A stretch of DNA of 64,000 nucleotides from Colwellia sp. 75C3 (GCF_002836255.1 NZ_PJAU01000031.1:124001-188000), one strand, 5' to 3'. Shown: positions 8,950 through 18,023, counted from the stretch's first letter. Numbers and translations: made by a program. Notes: generated by a model not told the origin, from the letters alone.

Positions 8950-9756
8950 TTAGTAGTTATGGTACAAGCCAAACTCTCGGTTTATCTTGAGGTTTTGCTT
9001 ATTTGCCCAGATATAATAGTCTTGATCTTCTAATTCACTTGCCGCTTCTTTATCAAGTAAGATAATCGCATTTTCATGCAACTGTAACGCAGATGCTGGA
9101 CAAGCTGCAGATAATGCACCTGTTACCATATCTTTTACTGCTTTGGCTTTATTCTTACCCGTAGCCATCAGTAATACATATCTCGCATCAAGGATGGTAG
9201 CAATACCCATTGTCATGGCTAACGTTGGTTGAAATTCATCAGCAGCAAACATACGACTGTTATCATCAATGGTTTGTTGAGTCAGTGTTTTAATGCGAGT
9301 ACGTGATGATAAGCTTGACGTTGGTTCATTAAAACCAATATGGCCATTTGCACCAATACCTAAAATTTGTAAATCGACACCGCCAGCTTGAGAAATTTTA
9401 TCTTCGTAAGCTAAGCCTTGTTCTCTTGGGTTTTCACCATTGTTACATGTTGGTACAAAGGTCTTAGATTTATCAATATCAACATGATTGAACAAGTTTA
9501 CATTCATAAAATGACGGTAACTCTGTTCATTTGTTTCATCAATGCCTAAGTATTCATCTAAATTGAAACTTGTCGTGTTACTAAAACTAAGTTCGCCAGC
9601 TTTGTGCTTATTAACCAATTCTTGATAAAGACTAATAGGCGTACTGCCTGTAGCTAAACCTAAAACAGGGTTTGATTTTTTATTGATTAACTCTGCAACC
9701 CATTCTGCTGCACTTTGTGCAACTTGTTGTGCATCATCAAAAATAATAACTTGCAT
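8950..9756 (-). CDS. nagB: Glucosamine-6-phosphate deaminase (NagB)
   Basis: Converts glucosamine-6-phosphate to fructose-6-phosphate and ammonia, the last step of GlcNAc catabolism. The 268-residue protein has the classical NagB signatures: VLGLATGSTP for phosphate binding, FNLDEYLGI with the catalytic Asp67, and GIGANGHIGFNEP with His139 and Glu144. SSRTRIKTLT also matches E. coli NagB. The position equal to E. coli Asp141 is Asn, as in many other NagB proteins. It is the hexameric-type NagB, not the SIS-domain NagB-II known from Shewanella. It lies 23 kb from the rest of the GlcNAc locus but carries the same palindromic operator 95 bases upstream of its start. Confidence 0.95.
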   Translation of the reverse strand: MQVIIFDDAQQVAQSAAEWVAELINKKSNPVLGLATGSTPISLYQELVNKHKAGELSFSNTTSFNLDEYLGIDETNEQSYRHFMNVNLFNHVDIDKSKTFVPTCNNGENPREQGLAYEDKISQAGGVDLQILGIGANGHIGFNEPTSSLSSRTRIKTLTQQTIDDNSRMFAADEFQPTLAMTMGIATILDARYVLLMATGKNKAKAVKDMVTGALSAACPASALQLHENAIILLDKEAASELEDQDYYIWANKQNLKINREFGLYHNY

Positions 9757-10116
9757 GTTTTTTCCTTAGAAAATTGAATTAATAAAGCATCACTGTATTT
9801 AAAGCGAGGAACTTTTAGCATGGTAACTATTAGGTTACATTATTAAAAAATGACAGCGCTGTCAATTGTTAATGCTATTTGTTAATAGTTATCTATAATT
9901 CCTATAACCCTTTTCAAAATCAGAGTGCTATATTTCAGTTGGTATTAATATCACTACATTATAGCGTCGAAATAGCTAAAGTACTCTGGAGGCTGAATTT
10001 TTGAGCTATCATGGGTACATACAAAAGAGTTCTTTTGTTAAAGATTTAGACATATTTACTAATTGGGTGCATTATAATATCCATGCTTTACTAAAGATAA
10101 TCATTGAGAAATTGTC
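9757..10116. other. Divergent intergenic region nagB / HDOD gene
   Basis: About 360 AT-rich bases. They contain the nagB leader with the NagR operator at 9851-9864, and probably the promoter of the HDOD gene (a TATAAT-like stretch near 10075). Nothing else was recognised. Confidence 0.5.
9851..9864. promoter_or_regulatory. NagR-type operator upstream of nagB
   Basis: Perfect 14-bp palindrome TGACAGCGCTGTCA, identical to the sites before the other GlcNAc genes in the window. LacI-family regulators bind palindromes with a central CG of this kind. It lies upstream of nagB on the minus strand. Confidence 0.85.
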
Positions 10117-11577
10117 ATGAGCAATAAAGGGTTACGAACTACAGAGCAATGGATTGACCTTATCGCTAATAGTGAATTACCTGCTATTACTTCTACCGCT
10201 AGAATGCTAGATACCTTTTCTAATGATGATAAGTCATCGTTAGCCAAGTTAAGTGAAGCCATTTTACATGACCAAGGGCTGTCTTCATGCTTGCTTAAAG
10301 TCGCTAATAATATCCAGCATCTTAGTGTTAATAAAGTCACCACAGTCTCACGTGCTACGGTAGTTCTAGGTACTCAAACGGTTAAAAATATTTGCTTAAC
10401 GTCAAAGTTAGTCTCTAGCTTATTAGCGTCGAAGAATCTTGATTTGAATGTTTATGAGCATTTAACTCAACTTATGGCTAATTCATTTTATGCCGGTATG
10501 TTAGCTAAAATGATGGTGCCTAATTATAGCGATGAAATGCAAGAAGAACTTTACCTTGCTGCTATGTTGTACCGGATAGGTGAAACCGCTTTTTGGAGCG
10601 CGGGTGGTGATGTCGCTAAAAAATTGGCAAGTTATGAGGCGAAATCGACAAAAGATTTTAATCAATACTGTCAGCAAGAAATGGGTATAAGCTTTAATGA
10701 ATTAAGTAAAGGTCTTGCGGGAAATTGGGGATTGAGTGATCTATTAATCAAAGCGCTGGACCAACCGACTACGCGCACCAACGAAGTGAAAATAATCTAC
10801 TTTGCTGATAGGCTCAGCAGTATTATTGCAAAGCCAGAGGGAAGCGAATTAGACTATCGTCGTTTATTAGCAGACATTGCCAAAATCATGAATATTACGG
10901 TTAGGCAACTCATGGTAAGAATCGATCATACGCGAGAGCAAGCAGATGAATTGCTTTCATCATACAGTGCAGAAATATTAACTGAGCGTATTAATAGTTT
11001 ACCTACCAGCAAAGATTTTTCCGTTGAGATCGAACCTGTGGACACGCCAGAGTCTGAAAATAGAGATAAATCTTTACTAAAAAGTTTTATGAAGCTCACT
11101 AAACTGATGCAACATAGCAAAGATTTTAATGAATATTTTCAGTTAGCATTGGAAGATATAGCTAATATATTCACGTTTGATCGCAGCTCATTTTTAATGC
11201 TAGTTGATGATAGAGCAAGGGTTAAGTCACGGTTAGTCGTTGATAAAAATGCACGAGACGATGACAAAAAAATCAATATTGATATTAAGCAGGTTGATAA
11301 TGTAATTGGCAGGGTGCTTAACTCGGACACCTCTGTTCTGATTAATGATCAGCAAGATGTGCGTTGGTGTCATTTAATCACTGAAGAGATTAGTGATCTC
11401 ATTGATGGTGGCACGGTAGCTTTTATTCCGGTGAAAATAGGGCGTAAAGCGATAGGTTTGATATGTATACAGCGATTGACAGGTAATGAAAAAATACCTA
11501 AAGAAGACTTCCAACAAGTTTGCAGCTTTATAGACCATCTTAATATGTGTCTCACTATGATCCGATATAACCAATAA
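10117..11577 (+). CDS. HDOD-GAF domain signalling protein
   Basis: A 486-residue cytoplasmic protein. Residues from about 15 to 230 match the HDOD output domain (LPAITSTARMLD, LSEAILHDQGLSSCLLKVANN, ATVVLGTQTVKNICLTSKLV, and LYLAAMLYRIGETAFW in place of the HD-domain metal site, so no phosphodiesterase activity is expected). A linker of about 100 residues follows, and the C-terminal region from about 340 looks like a GAF domain (FDRSSFLMLVDDRARVKSRLV, then VAFIPVKIGRKAIGLICIQR). HDOD proteins take part in bacterial signalling, often with cyclic di-GMP or flagellar systems, but no partner gene lies here. It appears monocistronic. Confidence 0.8.
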   Translation: MSNKGLRTTEQWIDLIANSELPAITSTARMLDTFSNDDKSSLAKLSEAILHDQGLSSCLLKVANNIQHLSVNKVTTVSRATVVLGTQTVKNICLTSKLVSSLLASKNLDLNVYEHLTQLMANSFYAGMLAKMMVPNYSDEMQEELYLAAMLYRIGETAFWSAGGDVAKKLASYEAKSTKDFNQYCQQEMGISFNELSKGLAGNWGLSDLLIKALDQPTTRTNEVKIIYFADRLSSIIAKPEGSELDYRRLLADIAKIMNITVRQLMVRIDHTREQADELLSSYSAEILTERINSLPTSKDFSVEIEPVDTPESENRDKSLLKSFMKLTKLMQHSKDFNEYFQLALEDIANIFTFDRSSFLMLVDDRARVKSRLVVDKNARDDDKKINIDIKQVDNVIGRVLNSDTSVLINDQQDVRWCHLITEEISDLIDGGTVAFIPVKIGRKAIGLICIQRLTGNEKIPKEDFQQVCSFIDHLNMCLTMIRYNQ

Positions 11578-11678
11578 ATCGACTTCACCTGCTACTAGTG
11601 ATAAAAGCAAAGAGCTATTTCAATTAGTTTCTCGTTTCATTAACTCTTCTGATAAACTAGTGATAATTTTTTAGTTCA

Positions 11679-12218
11679 ATGCCTAAAGCGCCAATAATTT
11701 TAATGACACAATCTAACACTTTTTCTGCCCGCTTTATTTTAGATAAAGCTCATTACACTGAATGCTATACGCAATCTAGCACTTTGACTCACGATAAAAA
11801 AACATACTTCAAAGCTAATGTTTTAACTGTATTTGGTTTGATAATTTTGTTTGCTACGCCAGTAAACCCTTATGCTGCTTGGTTCGTTATTGCTTTAGGG
11901 ATACTTGAATCAATTAGTGTTTATTATCATAAGCCTTGGTGGGTGATTAGGCAGATGCTTAGTAAAGCCTCCAACAGTGAAGTAAAACTGACTATTGATG
12001 AACAGGGTATATTGACTGAATCATTTCATATAAACAGTCGAATTTTGTGGCCTGATGTGACGCTAGTCACTGAAACCAATTTAGGTTTTGTTATTTCCTT
12101 TAGCTTGGGTAAAAGCGTTACCGGTAAAGATATTGCCAGTAAAAGTTATATATCTAAAGCATGTTTACCTGATGAAGCTAGCGCTTTTATTATGAGTAAA
12201 AACCCCATTATTGCTTAG
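11679..12218 (+). CDS. YcxB-like membrane protein
   Basis: A 179-residue protein with two adjacent hydrophobic segments (about residues 47-82), then a soluble C-terminal domain with KLTIDEQGILTESFHINSRILWPDVTLVTET. This is the usual form of the YcxB-like domain, a PH-like fold of unknown role. The start could be ATG 11679 or ATG 11703; neither has a strong ribosome binding site. It precedes the TauE/SafE permease gene by 60 bases on the same strand, and the two may be co-transcribed. Confidence 0.65.
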   Translation: MPKAPIILMTQSNTFSARFILDKAHYTECYTQSSTLTHDKKTYFKANVLTVFGLIILFATPVNPYAAWFVIALGILESISVYYHKPWWVIRQMLSKASNSEVKLTIDEQGILTESFHINSRILWPDVTLVTETNLGFVISFSLGKSVTGKDIASKSYISKACLPDEASAFIMSKNPIIA

Positions 12219-12277
12219 AGTAACTCAGTTAAATTGAAGTAGATAAGTTGAAATAGCTAAGTTGAAGTTAAGTACCT

Positions 12278-13147
12278 ATGTCTAAAGAATCATTTATGCG
12301 CTTATCAAACCCTAAGTTTATAGTGCTGTTTTTAGTATTATGGACCGGCTTACTTTTGAGCTCGAGCTATGCTTTAGCTGAATTAGCCGATTATCGTTTA
12401 TTCACCTTCTTAGGGACTATAGGTGCTATTTTTGCCAACTCAACCGGAGCTGGCGGTGGCGTGGTATTTATTCCCATGTTTACTCAGCTTAACTTTACTG
12501 AACAACAATCCATTGCTACAAGTTTTGCTATTCAATGCTTTGGTATGACTGCGGGTGCTGTCACATGGTGGCATCATTATAAAACTGAAAAAACAGAGTT
12601 ACGTTTATGGCAAGGCTTTAAACGCATTATTTGTGTGACGACTATTGCTTCGATAATAGGTCTTAATGCGGTGTTTATTTATCAGGTTAATTCTCCTGCT
12701 GCTTTACCTCTTAGTTTTAGTTGGTTTTCATTGCTGTTAGGGTTTTTCATCATCTTAACTATCTATTTATTACAACCTCATCGTGAGCGTAGTCAGCTAT
12801 ATTATGTTGATTATATAGCTATGGTGCTTATAGGTTTATTTGGTGGTGCCGTTACTGCGTGGTTAAGTGTTGGTGTTGGCGAGCTCTTAGTTATATATTT
12901 ATTGTTACGCCATTTTGACATTAGTATGGCGGTAGCCGCAGCGGTAATCGTTTCCGCCATCACAGTGTGGACGGCAATCGCACAAGTTAATAGTGATGTT
13001 TATTGGCAAGTTGTTTTATTTGCAGGTCCAGGGGCTGTATTGGGCGGGCTATTCGCTAAAACCGTTGTCACGCATTTATCGGCCACTAAGTTGAAGTTGT
13101 TTTTTGCTTGTTGGTTGCTGTTAAGTGGTGCTGTGGGGTTAAGTTAA
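12278..13147 (+). CDS. TauE/SafE family permease
   Basis: A 289-residue integral membrane protein with about eight hydrophobic segments in two related halves. The first half has IGAIFANSTGAGGGVVFIPMF followed by QSIATSF. The second has the matching GGAVTAWLSVGVGELLVIYLL and VAAAVIVSAITVW. This duplicated pattern is that of the TauE/SafE (DUF81) family, whose members export sulfite, sulfoacetate or other organic anions. The substrate here is unknown. ATG 12296 is an alternative start. The next gene, fbpA, has its own promoter. Confidence 0.82.
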   Translation: MSKESFMRLSNPKFIVLFLVLWTGLLLSSSYALAELADYRLFTFLGTIGAIFANSTGAGGGVVFIPMFTQLNFTEQQSIATSFAIQCFGMTAGAVTWWHHYKTEKTELRLWQGFKRIICVTTIASIIGLNAVFIYQVNSPAALPLSFSWFSLLLGFFIILTIYLLQPHRERSQLYYVDYIAMVLIGLFGGAVTAWLSVGVGELLVIYLLLRHFDISMAVAAAVIVSAITVWTAIAQVNSDVYWQVVLFAGPGAVLGGLFAKTVVTHLSATKLKLFFACWLLLSGAVGLS

Positions 13148-13171
13148 AAGATAATGATCTAAAATATTTCT

Positions 13172-13192
13172 TAATGAGAGTTATTCTCAAAA
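13172..13192. promoter_or_regulatory. Fur-box-like operator upstream of fbpABC
   Basis: The sequence AATGAGAGTTATTCTCA (13173-13189) contains the inverted repeat TGAGA-5-TCTCA. It agrees with the AATGAGAATTATTCTCATT form of the Fur consensus at 16 of 19 positions. A GATAATGAT half-site lies just upstream at about 13150. It sits immediately before the -35 box of the iron transporter operon, the right place for iron-dependent repression. Confidence 0.7.
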
Positions 13193-13195
13193 ACC

Positions 13196-13223
13196 TTGAC
13201 AGCCTTTGCTGTCCTTGTACAAT
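13196..13223 (+). promoter_or_regulatory. Sigma-70 promoter of fbpABC
   Basis: TTGACA at 13196-13201 and TACAAT at 13218-13223 with a 16-base spacer, about 32 bases before the fbpA start. The spacer holds an inverted repeat GACAGC-4-GCTGTC of uncertain meaning. Confidence 0.7.
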
Positions 13224-13254
13224 CCGCTCACTGTATTTTATTGAGACACGACTT

Positions 13255-14265
13255 ATGTTTAAAAAACTGTTTATCACCTTGTTTGTTGCTATCTTTTTTA
13301 CAACAAGTTTTATCGCTAATGCTAGTGAGGAAGTGAACGTTTATTCATACCGACAACCTTTCCTTGTTGAACCTTTATTTAGCCAATTCACCGAAAACAC
13401 CGGTATTAAAGTTAATGTGGTTTTCGCTAAAAAGGGGATGGCTGAACGTTTAGCGCGTGAAGGTAAATATAGTCCTGCGGATATCTTACTCACCACAGAT
13501 ATAAGTCGCTTGATTGAATTACGCGATAAGGATTTAGTACAACCAGTTAACTCTTCAATATTAAGTAATTCAATTCCTAAACAATACCAAGCACAAGACA
13601 ATACTTGGTTTGCTTTAACTACGCGGGTTCGTAATATTTATTCAGCGAAACGTTTAGGGAAACTGGATTTAAATTATGAAGATCTAGCGGATGAAAAATA
13701 TAAAGGCCGTATTTGTACGCGCAGTGGTAAACACCCATACAATGTTGCTTTAGTTGCTTCTATGATCAGTGAGCATGGCGAGACATACACATTAGATTGG
13801 TTGAAAAAAGTTAAGAATAATTTAGCGCGCAAACCTCAGGGTAGTGATCGTGGCCAAGTACAAGCGATTCATCAAAAACTGTGTGATATTTCTTTAGGTA
13901 ATAGCTACTACTTTGGCAAAATGCTAAAAGATGAAAAGCAAAAGACTTGGGCTGATGAAGTGTATATTAATTTTCCTAACCAAAAAAATCGCGGTGCCCA
14001 TATTAATATCTCAGGCGTTGCTATGGCTAAATATGCCCCTAACGCAAAAAATGCTCAAGCGTTAATGGAATTTTTAGTCTCTAAGCCTGCGCAAGCGTTA
14101 TACGCACAAACAAATATGGAATACCCTGTTCGAGAGGGCGTTGCAGTATCTAAGCTCGTTGCTTCTTGGGGAAGTTATAAAGCAGATGCTTTACCGTTAG
14201 AAGATATTGCTAAAAACCGTAAAACAGCATTGAAGCTATTAGATCAAGCACAGTTTGATTTGTGA
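13255..14265 (+). CDS. fbpA: Iron(III) ABC transporter, periplasmic binding protein (FbpA/FutA type)
   Basis: A 336-residue periplasmic solute-binding protein for ferric iron. ATG 13255 is chosen because it begins the signal peptide (MFKKLFITLFVAIFF, cleavage near residue 23) and lies just downstream of a good promoter. The reading frame is open further upstream, but that part would overlap the previous gene and the promoter. The start of the mature protein, VNVYSYRQPFLVEPLFSQF, and the segments DILLTTDISRL and LARKPQGSDRGQVQAI, GNSYYFGKML are typical of the FbpA/IdiA/FutA group, with tyrosines in the C-terminal half that could bind iron. The permease gene overlaps its stop codon. Confidence 0.9.
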   Translation: MFKKLFITLFVAIFFTTSFIANASEEVNVYSYRQPFLVEPLFSQFTENTGIKVNVVFAKKGMAERLAREGKYSPADILLTTDISRLIELRDKDLVQPVNSSILSNSIPKQYQAQDNTWFALTTRVRNIYSAKRLGKLDLNYEDLADEKYKGRICTRSGKHPYNVALVASMISEHGETYTLDWLKKVKNNLARKPQGSDRGQVQAIHQKLCDISLGNSYYFGKMLKDEKQKTWADEVYINFPNQKNRGAHINISGVAMAKYAPNAKNAQALMEFLVSKPAQALYAQTNMEYPVREGVAVSKLVASWGSYKADALPLEDIAKNRKTALKLLDQAQFDL

Positions 14266-15890
14266 TAGCACTGTATAACAGCAGATCATGGAAGTTATCT
14301 AGCTATTTAATTGCACTGGTATTGATAGTGCCTGTGTTGGTTATGCTAGTCGGTGGCGTTAGTGCTTCAACGCAGCTGTTTGTCCATTTATGGCAAACAG
14401 TGCTACCGAGTTATCTTGAAAATACTTTATTACTTGCCTTTTGGGTGGTGTTATTGGCGTTGTTTTTTGGCGTCTTTAGTGCCGCCATCATCACACAAAC
14501 CAACATTGTTTTTAAGCAACAGTTGCGTTGGTTGTTACTCTTACCCTTAGCTATGCCTGCCTATTTAGTTGCTTACTTATATACTGATTTATTTGATTAT
14601 GCTGGCCCAGTTCAGCGTGCTTTGAGAGGCTGGTTTGATTGGCAATCGCCAAATGATTATTGGTTTTTTGATATTCGTACCTTACCCGGTGCTGCTTTAA
14701 TGCTGGCACTGGTGTTATTTCCCTATATTTATATGCTAACGCGTGGCGCTTTTGAACAACAAGATCAAAATTTAATTCGCGCGAGTCGATTACTCGGCTT
14801 AACCGCAAAACAAAGTTTCTTTAAAGTTGCTCTACCATTAGCAAGACCTGCTATCGCTGTTTCGGCGAGTCTTGTCTTGATGGAAACCTTAGCAGATTTT
14901 GCTACCGTACAATATTTTTCTGTTAATACCTTAACCACAGCAATTTATGATACTTGGCTTGGTTATGGCGATCTTGGTGCGGCTAATGCCTTAGCCAGTA
15001 TTTTGATGTTATTAGTGTTGTTTGTGGTGTTAGCAGAGCAACGAAGCAGGGCAGGGTTACGTCATCAGAGCGCTAGACCTAACTTAAATAGAGAACTTAT
15101 TCAGTTGTCTGTTAGCCAACAATTTATTGCCAGTATTTTTTGCTGGGCACTGGTCATTTTAGGTTTTTTATTACCGTTAACCTTGTTGATTATTATGGCG
15201 GTTCAATACAGTGATGTTGCACAGTTATCTGTTTTATTGTCTACCGGTGTCAATTCATTAAAGGTGTCAGTATTTGCGGCGACAATTGCGGTAGTTATTG
15301 CTTTATCATTAGGTTTATATCAGCGTTTACACAATGATAAATATCGTAAAATCCCACAATTGATATCTGGCTTTGGTTATGCGGTACCCGGAACTGTGCT
15401 AGCTATGGCTATGTTGTCAACTTTAGGTCCACTCGATCATTGGATCAACGGGGTTGCTGAATTTTTAGGGTTTAGCGCGCCAGGGCTAATTTTATCAGGT
15501 TCGCTGTTTGCTATTGTATTTGCGCTGGTAGTACGTTTTTCAGCGATAGCTAACGGCACCATTGCTAGTGGCATAAAACAAATACCCCAATCACTAGATT
15601 ATGCTCCGGCAACGTTAGGCGTAAACCTGAAGGGGAGTTTAGCCAAGGTACATCTACCTATTTTAACACCAGCAATACTGGTGGCATGGTTATTAGTTTT
15701 TGTTGAAGCAATGAAAGAATTACCCGCAGTATTACTATTGCGCCCCTTTAATTTTGAAACGTTAAGTAGCCAAATTTATCAGTTGATTTCTGATGAAATG
15801 TTAGAGCAAGGTGCCTTGGGCGCTATCCTCATTGTATTGTTCGGCTTATTGCCTATAGTGCTACTGAATAAGAGTAAGGAAAAAGCATGA
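14262..15890 (+). CDS. fbpB: Iron(III) ABC transporter, permease (FbpB)
   Basis: A 542-residue permease with two fused BPD_transp domains (about 12 membrane segments). EAA-loop-like motifs are visible at about residues 175-195 (RASRLLGLTAKQSFFKVALPLARPA, cut here to its key core RLLG...LPLARPA) and again at about 445-465 (YAPATLGVN...KVHLPILTPA). The start is GTG at 14262, overlapping the fbpA stop by four bases, which indicates translational coupling. The next gene, fbpC, overlaps its stop in the same way. It moves iron(III) across the inner membrane. Confidence 0.92.
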   Translation: MIALYNSRSWKLSSYLIALVLIVPVLVMLVGGVSASTQLFVHLWQTVLPSYLENTLLLAFWVVLLALFFGVFSAAIITQTNIVFKQQLRWLLLLPLAMPAYLVAYLYTDLFDYAGPVQRALRGWFDWQSPNDYWFFDIRTLPGAALMLALVLFPYIYMLTRGAFEQQDQNLIRASRLLGLTAKQSFFKVALPLARPAIAVSASLVLMETLADFATVQYFSVNTLTTAIYDTWLGYGDLGAANALASILMLLVLFVVLAEQRSRAGLRHQSARPNLNRELIQLSVSQQFIASIFCWALVILGFLLPLTLLIIMAVQYSDVAQLSVLLSTGVNSLKVSVFAATIAVVIALSLGLYQRLHNDKYRKIPQLISGFGYAVPGTVLAMAMLSTLGPLDHWINGVAEFLGFSAPGLILSGSLFAIVFALVVRFSAIANGTIASGIKQIPQSLDYAPATLGVNLKGSLAKVHLPILTPAILVAWLLVFVEAMKELPAVLLLRPFNFETLSSQIYQLISDEMLEQGALGAILIVLFGLLPIVLLNKSKEKA

Positions 15891-17032
15891 CCACGTTGTT
15901 AACTACCCAGTCAGCCACCGATTTACCTGCCGAGTCTAATGCTCAGCTAACTATCCAAAAACTTTCTGTAGTACTGCAAGATAAAGTGATTTTATCTGCC
16001 TTGGATTTAAGTCTTAATGAAGGCGATATTTTAGGGCTCGTTGGCGCTAGTGGTTGCGGTAAAACAACCTTGCTTAATGCTATCGCTGGTTTTAGTAAAC
16101 CAACGAAAGGAAAGATAGTTGTTGATGGTCATTTACTCAGTAGTAATGGACTGAGTGATGGCGAGCATTGTGTACCGGCAGAGCAACGTCAAGTCGGTAT
16201 GATTTTCCAAGACTATGCGTTATTCCCTCATTTAACAGTAAAAGAGAATATTGCTTTTGGCATAAGTAAACTAAGCAAAATAGAGCAACTTGAACAAATT
16301 GAGCAGTTACTCATTATATTAAAGCTAACCGATCACAGCGACAGTTATATTCATCAGCTTTCTGGTGGCCAGCAGCAACGTGTAGCTATTGCGAGAGCGT
16401 TAGCACCGAAGCCTAAATTACTATTACTTGATGAACCTTTTTCAAATATTGATGCCCGCCTTAGAAATGAATTGATGGTAGAAATCAGGCAGTTGTTAAA
16501 GCAGTTTAAGACGACGGCTATTTTTGTAACTCATAACAAAGATGAAGTATTCACCTTTGCTGATAAAATGGCAGTGATGGCACAAGGTAGGTTATTACAA
16601 TTTGATGCGCCTAGTATTATTTGCCAACAACCTAATAGTTATCAAGTAGCTGATTTTTTACAGCTTGGCAGTTGGCTTCCTTGCCAAGTCAATGCAGCAG
16701 GTGCGCAGAGCTTGTTAGGCAAGCTTGATATAGATAATCGAAGTGATAAGAAAGACAGCTTAGTGTATTTACTGGTCAAGCCCGCTAATTTGTTACTTAA
16801 TATTTTAGATGACGAAAATACGAATGCTAAAGCCAATGCACAAGTTGAATATATTAGTGTAACCGAGCAAGGTTATCACTATTACCTTAGTAGTCTCGAT
16901 GACGCCGCTACGGATAAGTCTATGGCATTTGATAAGCTGAGTTTATACAGCGATATCGCGCTATCATTAAAGCAACAAGTGGCGGTAAGTATTAAGCCGC
17001 ATGATTTTTTATTTTTCAATAACAATCATTAA
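15887..17032 (+). CDS. fbpC: Iron(III) ABC transporter, ATP-binding protein (FbpC)
   Basis: A 381-residue ATPase that powers the FbpAB iron importer. The Walker A is GASGCGKTT, the Q-loop is MIFQDYALFPHLTV, the signature is LSGGQQQRVAIARAL, the Walker B is LLLDEPFSNID and the switch histidine lies in FVTHNKDE. The C-terminal region from about residue 240 is a TOBE-like regulatory part (VKPANLLLNI, VAVSIKPHDFLFF). The ATG overlaps the fbpB stop by four bases, completing a compact three-gene operon behind the Fur-like site. Confidence 0.92.
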   Translation: MTTLLTTQSATDLPAESNAQLTIQKLSVVLQDKVILSALDLSLNEGDILGLVGASGCGKTTLLNAIAGFSKPTKGKIVVDGHLLSSNGLSDGEHCVPAEQRQVGMIFQDYALFPHLTVKENIAFGISKLSKIEQLEQIEQLLIILKLTDHSDSYIHQLSGGQQQRVAIARALAPKPKLLLLDEPFSNIDARLRNELMVEIRQLLKQFKTTAIFVTHNKDEVFTFADKMAVMAQGRLLQFDAPSIICQQPNSYQVADFLQLGSWLPCQVNAAGAQSLLGKLDIDNRSDKKDSLVYLLVKPANLLLNILDDENTNAKANAQVEYISVTEQGYHYYLSSLDDAATDKSMAFDKLSLYSDIALSLKQQVAVSIKPHDFLFFNNNH

Positions 17033-17053
17033 TCTTTTAATAATCCCGGCCTG

Positions 17054-17099
17054 TTGCAAGGTGTTACAGTTCCATTACAAGCTATTACAGTCTCTTCAC
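17054..17099 (+). promoter_or_regulatory. Phased direct repeats before response regulator gene
   Basis: Five half-sites at 17054 (TTGCA), 17064, 17075 and 17085 (TTACA) and 17095 (TTCAC) lie 10-11 bases apart, one DNA turn each. Direct repeats with helical phasing are the usual binding pattern of OmpR/PhoB-type regulators, and the next gene encodes one, so autoregulation is likely. A TATAAT-like box (near 17110) follows. Confidence 0.55.
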
Positions 17100-17166
17100 G
17101 ACTTTACTTTTATAATTTAATCATTAGATAAAATTATAAAAGTCGTTTAATTTTAAGGAGACTGTC

Positions 17167-17937
17167 ATGGCATCAAGTATTGAGCTTGTTGAAAATACAC
17201 AACCACTTGAAACTAACAATGATAATCAATTACAGCAAAAATTACTGTTGATTGAGAATGATCATTACCTCAGTAAAGCCTTTTTTATTAATGGTGATAA
17301 ATCAGAGTACCAAACTACAAAAATAAGCACAGGTGAAGTCCTAACTCAGGAATTGAATAGTTACTTAGTAGACAACCGACCAAATATGATTGTGTTAGAT
17401 ATCGGCTTTGCTGATAGCGCACAGCTTTTAATTATACGTGATGTTCGCGCCTTATTTGATGGTCTACTTGTTATCGTATCAAATTCGGATAGTGAACAAG
17501 AACATATGGATGCATTTAAGCTAGGAGCCGATGACTATGTAGTTAAACCTATCGATAGTCGAATCTTAATGATGCGAGTTAAGGCGTTGTTTCGTCGTCA
17601 AAACAATAAAGTAAATCAAGTTGAATTAGCTAGCTTGACGGTGGGGGAGGTTTGTTTACAACCTAAATCACAAAAGTGCTTTATTAATGGTGATATGGTG
17701 AAACTAACCACCTTCGAATTTAATTTACTGAAGTCACTCATTGAACATCAAGGAAAGATTTTGTCTCGAGACCAGCTTTATAACACCCTACTAAAACGGG
17801 TATATAATGGTGTGGAACGAACACTTGATGTAAGAATGTCTCAATTACGTGAGAAACTGACTGTAGCAGGTATGAAGCATAACCAGATAGAAACAGTTTG
17901 GGGCCAAGGTTATATGTTTAGCAATACTACCGCCTAG
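17167..17937 (+). CDS. OmpR-family response regulator (orphan)
   Basis: A 256-residue two-domain regulator. The receiver domain (about 28-140) has the phosphorylation Asp78 in MIVLDIGF, the acidic start LLIENDHYL and Lys127 in DDYVVKPI. The winged-helix DNA-binding domain (about 160-253) has LTTFEFNLLKSLIEHQGKILSRDQL and GVERTLDVRMSQLREKL, then QIETVWGQGYMF. About 27 residues precede the receiver. No histidine kinase gene is adjacent, so its partner is unknown. It follows the iron transporter operon by 134 bases but has its own promoter region with phased repeats. Confidence 0.88.
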   Translation: MASSIELVENTQPLETNNDNQLQQKLLLIENDHYLSKAFFINGDKSEYQTTKISTGEVLTQELNSYLVDNRPNMIVLDIGFADSAQLLIIRDVRALFDGLLVIVSNSDSEQEHMDAFKLGADDYVVKPIDSRILMMRVKALFRRQNNKVNQVELASLTVGEVCLQPKSQKCFINGDMVKLTTFEFNLLKSLIEHQGKILSRDQLYNTLLKRVYNGVERTLDVRMSQLREKLTVAGMKHNQIETVWGQGYMFSNTTA

Positions 17938-17993
17938 CTCCATTGCTAAATACAGTTATTGTACGCGAAACAGTCTAAAATATTAGGCTCTCA

Positions 17994-18023
17994 GTGCATG
18001 ATTTTATCATGCACGCCCTTTTA
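17994..18023 (+). terminator. Probable terminator after response regulator
   Basis: An 8-bp stem GTGCATGA (17994-18001) with TCATGCAC (18007-18014), loop TTTTA, followed by GCCCTTTTATT. The T run is short and offset, so termination may be weak. Confidence 0.6.

Noticed and set aside
13198..13213. GACAGC-4-GCTGTC inverted repeat as another NagR site
   Set aside because: Half-sites match but the spacing is four bases longer than the true operators, and the genes concern iron, not GlcNAc.
13108..13254. Upstream extension of the fbpA reading frame
   Set aside because: It overlaps the end of the TauE/SafE gene, the Fur-like site and the promoter; the signal peptide begins at 13255.
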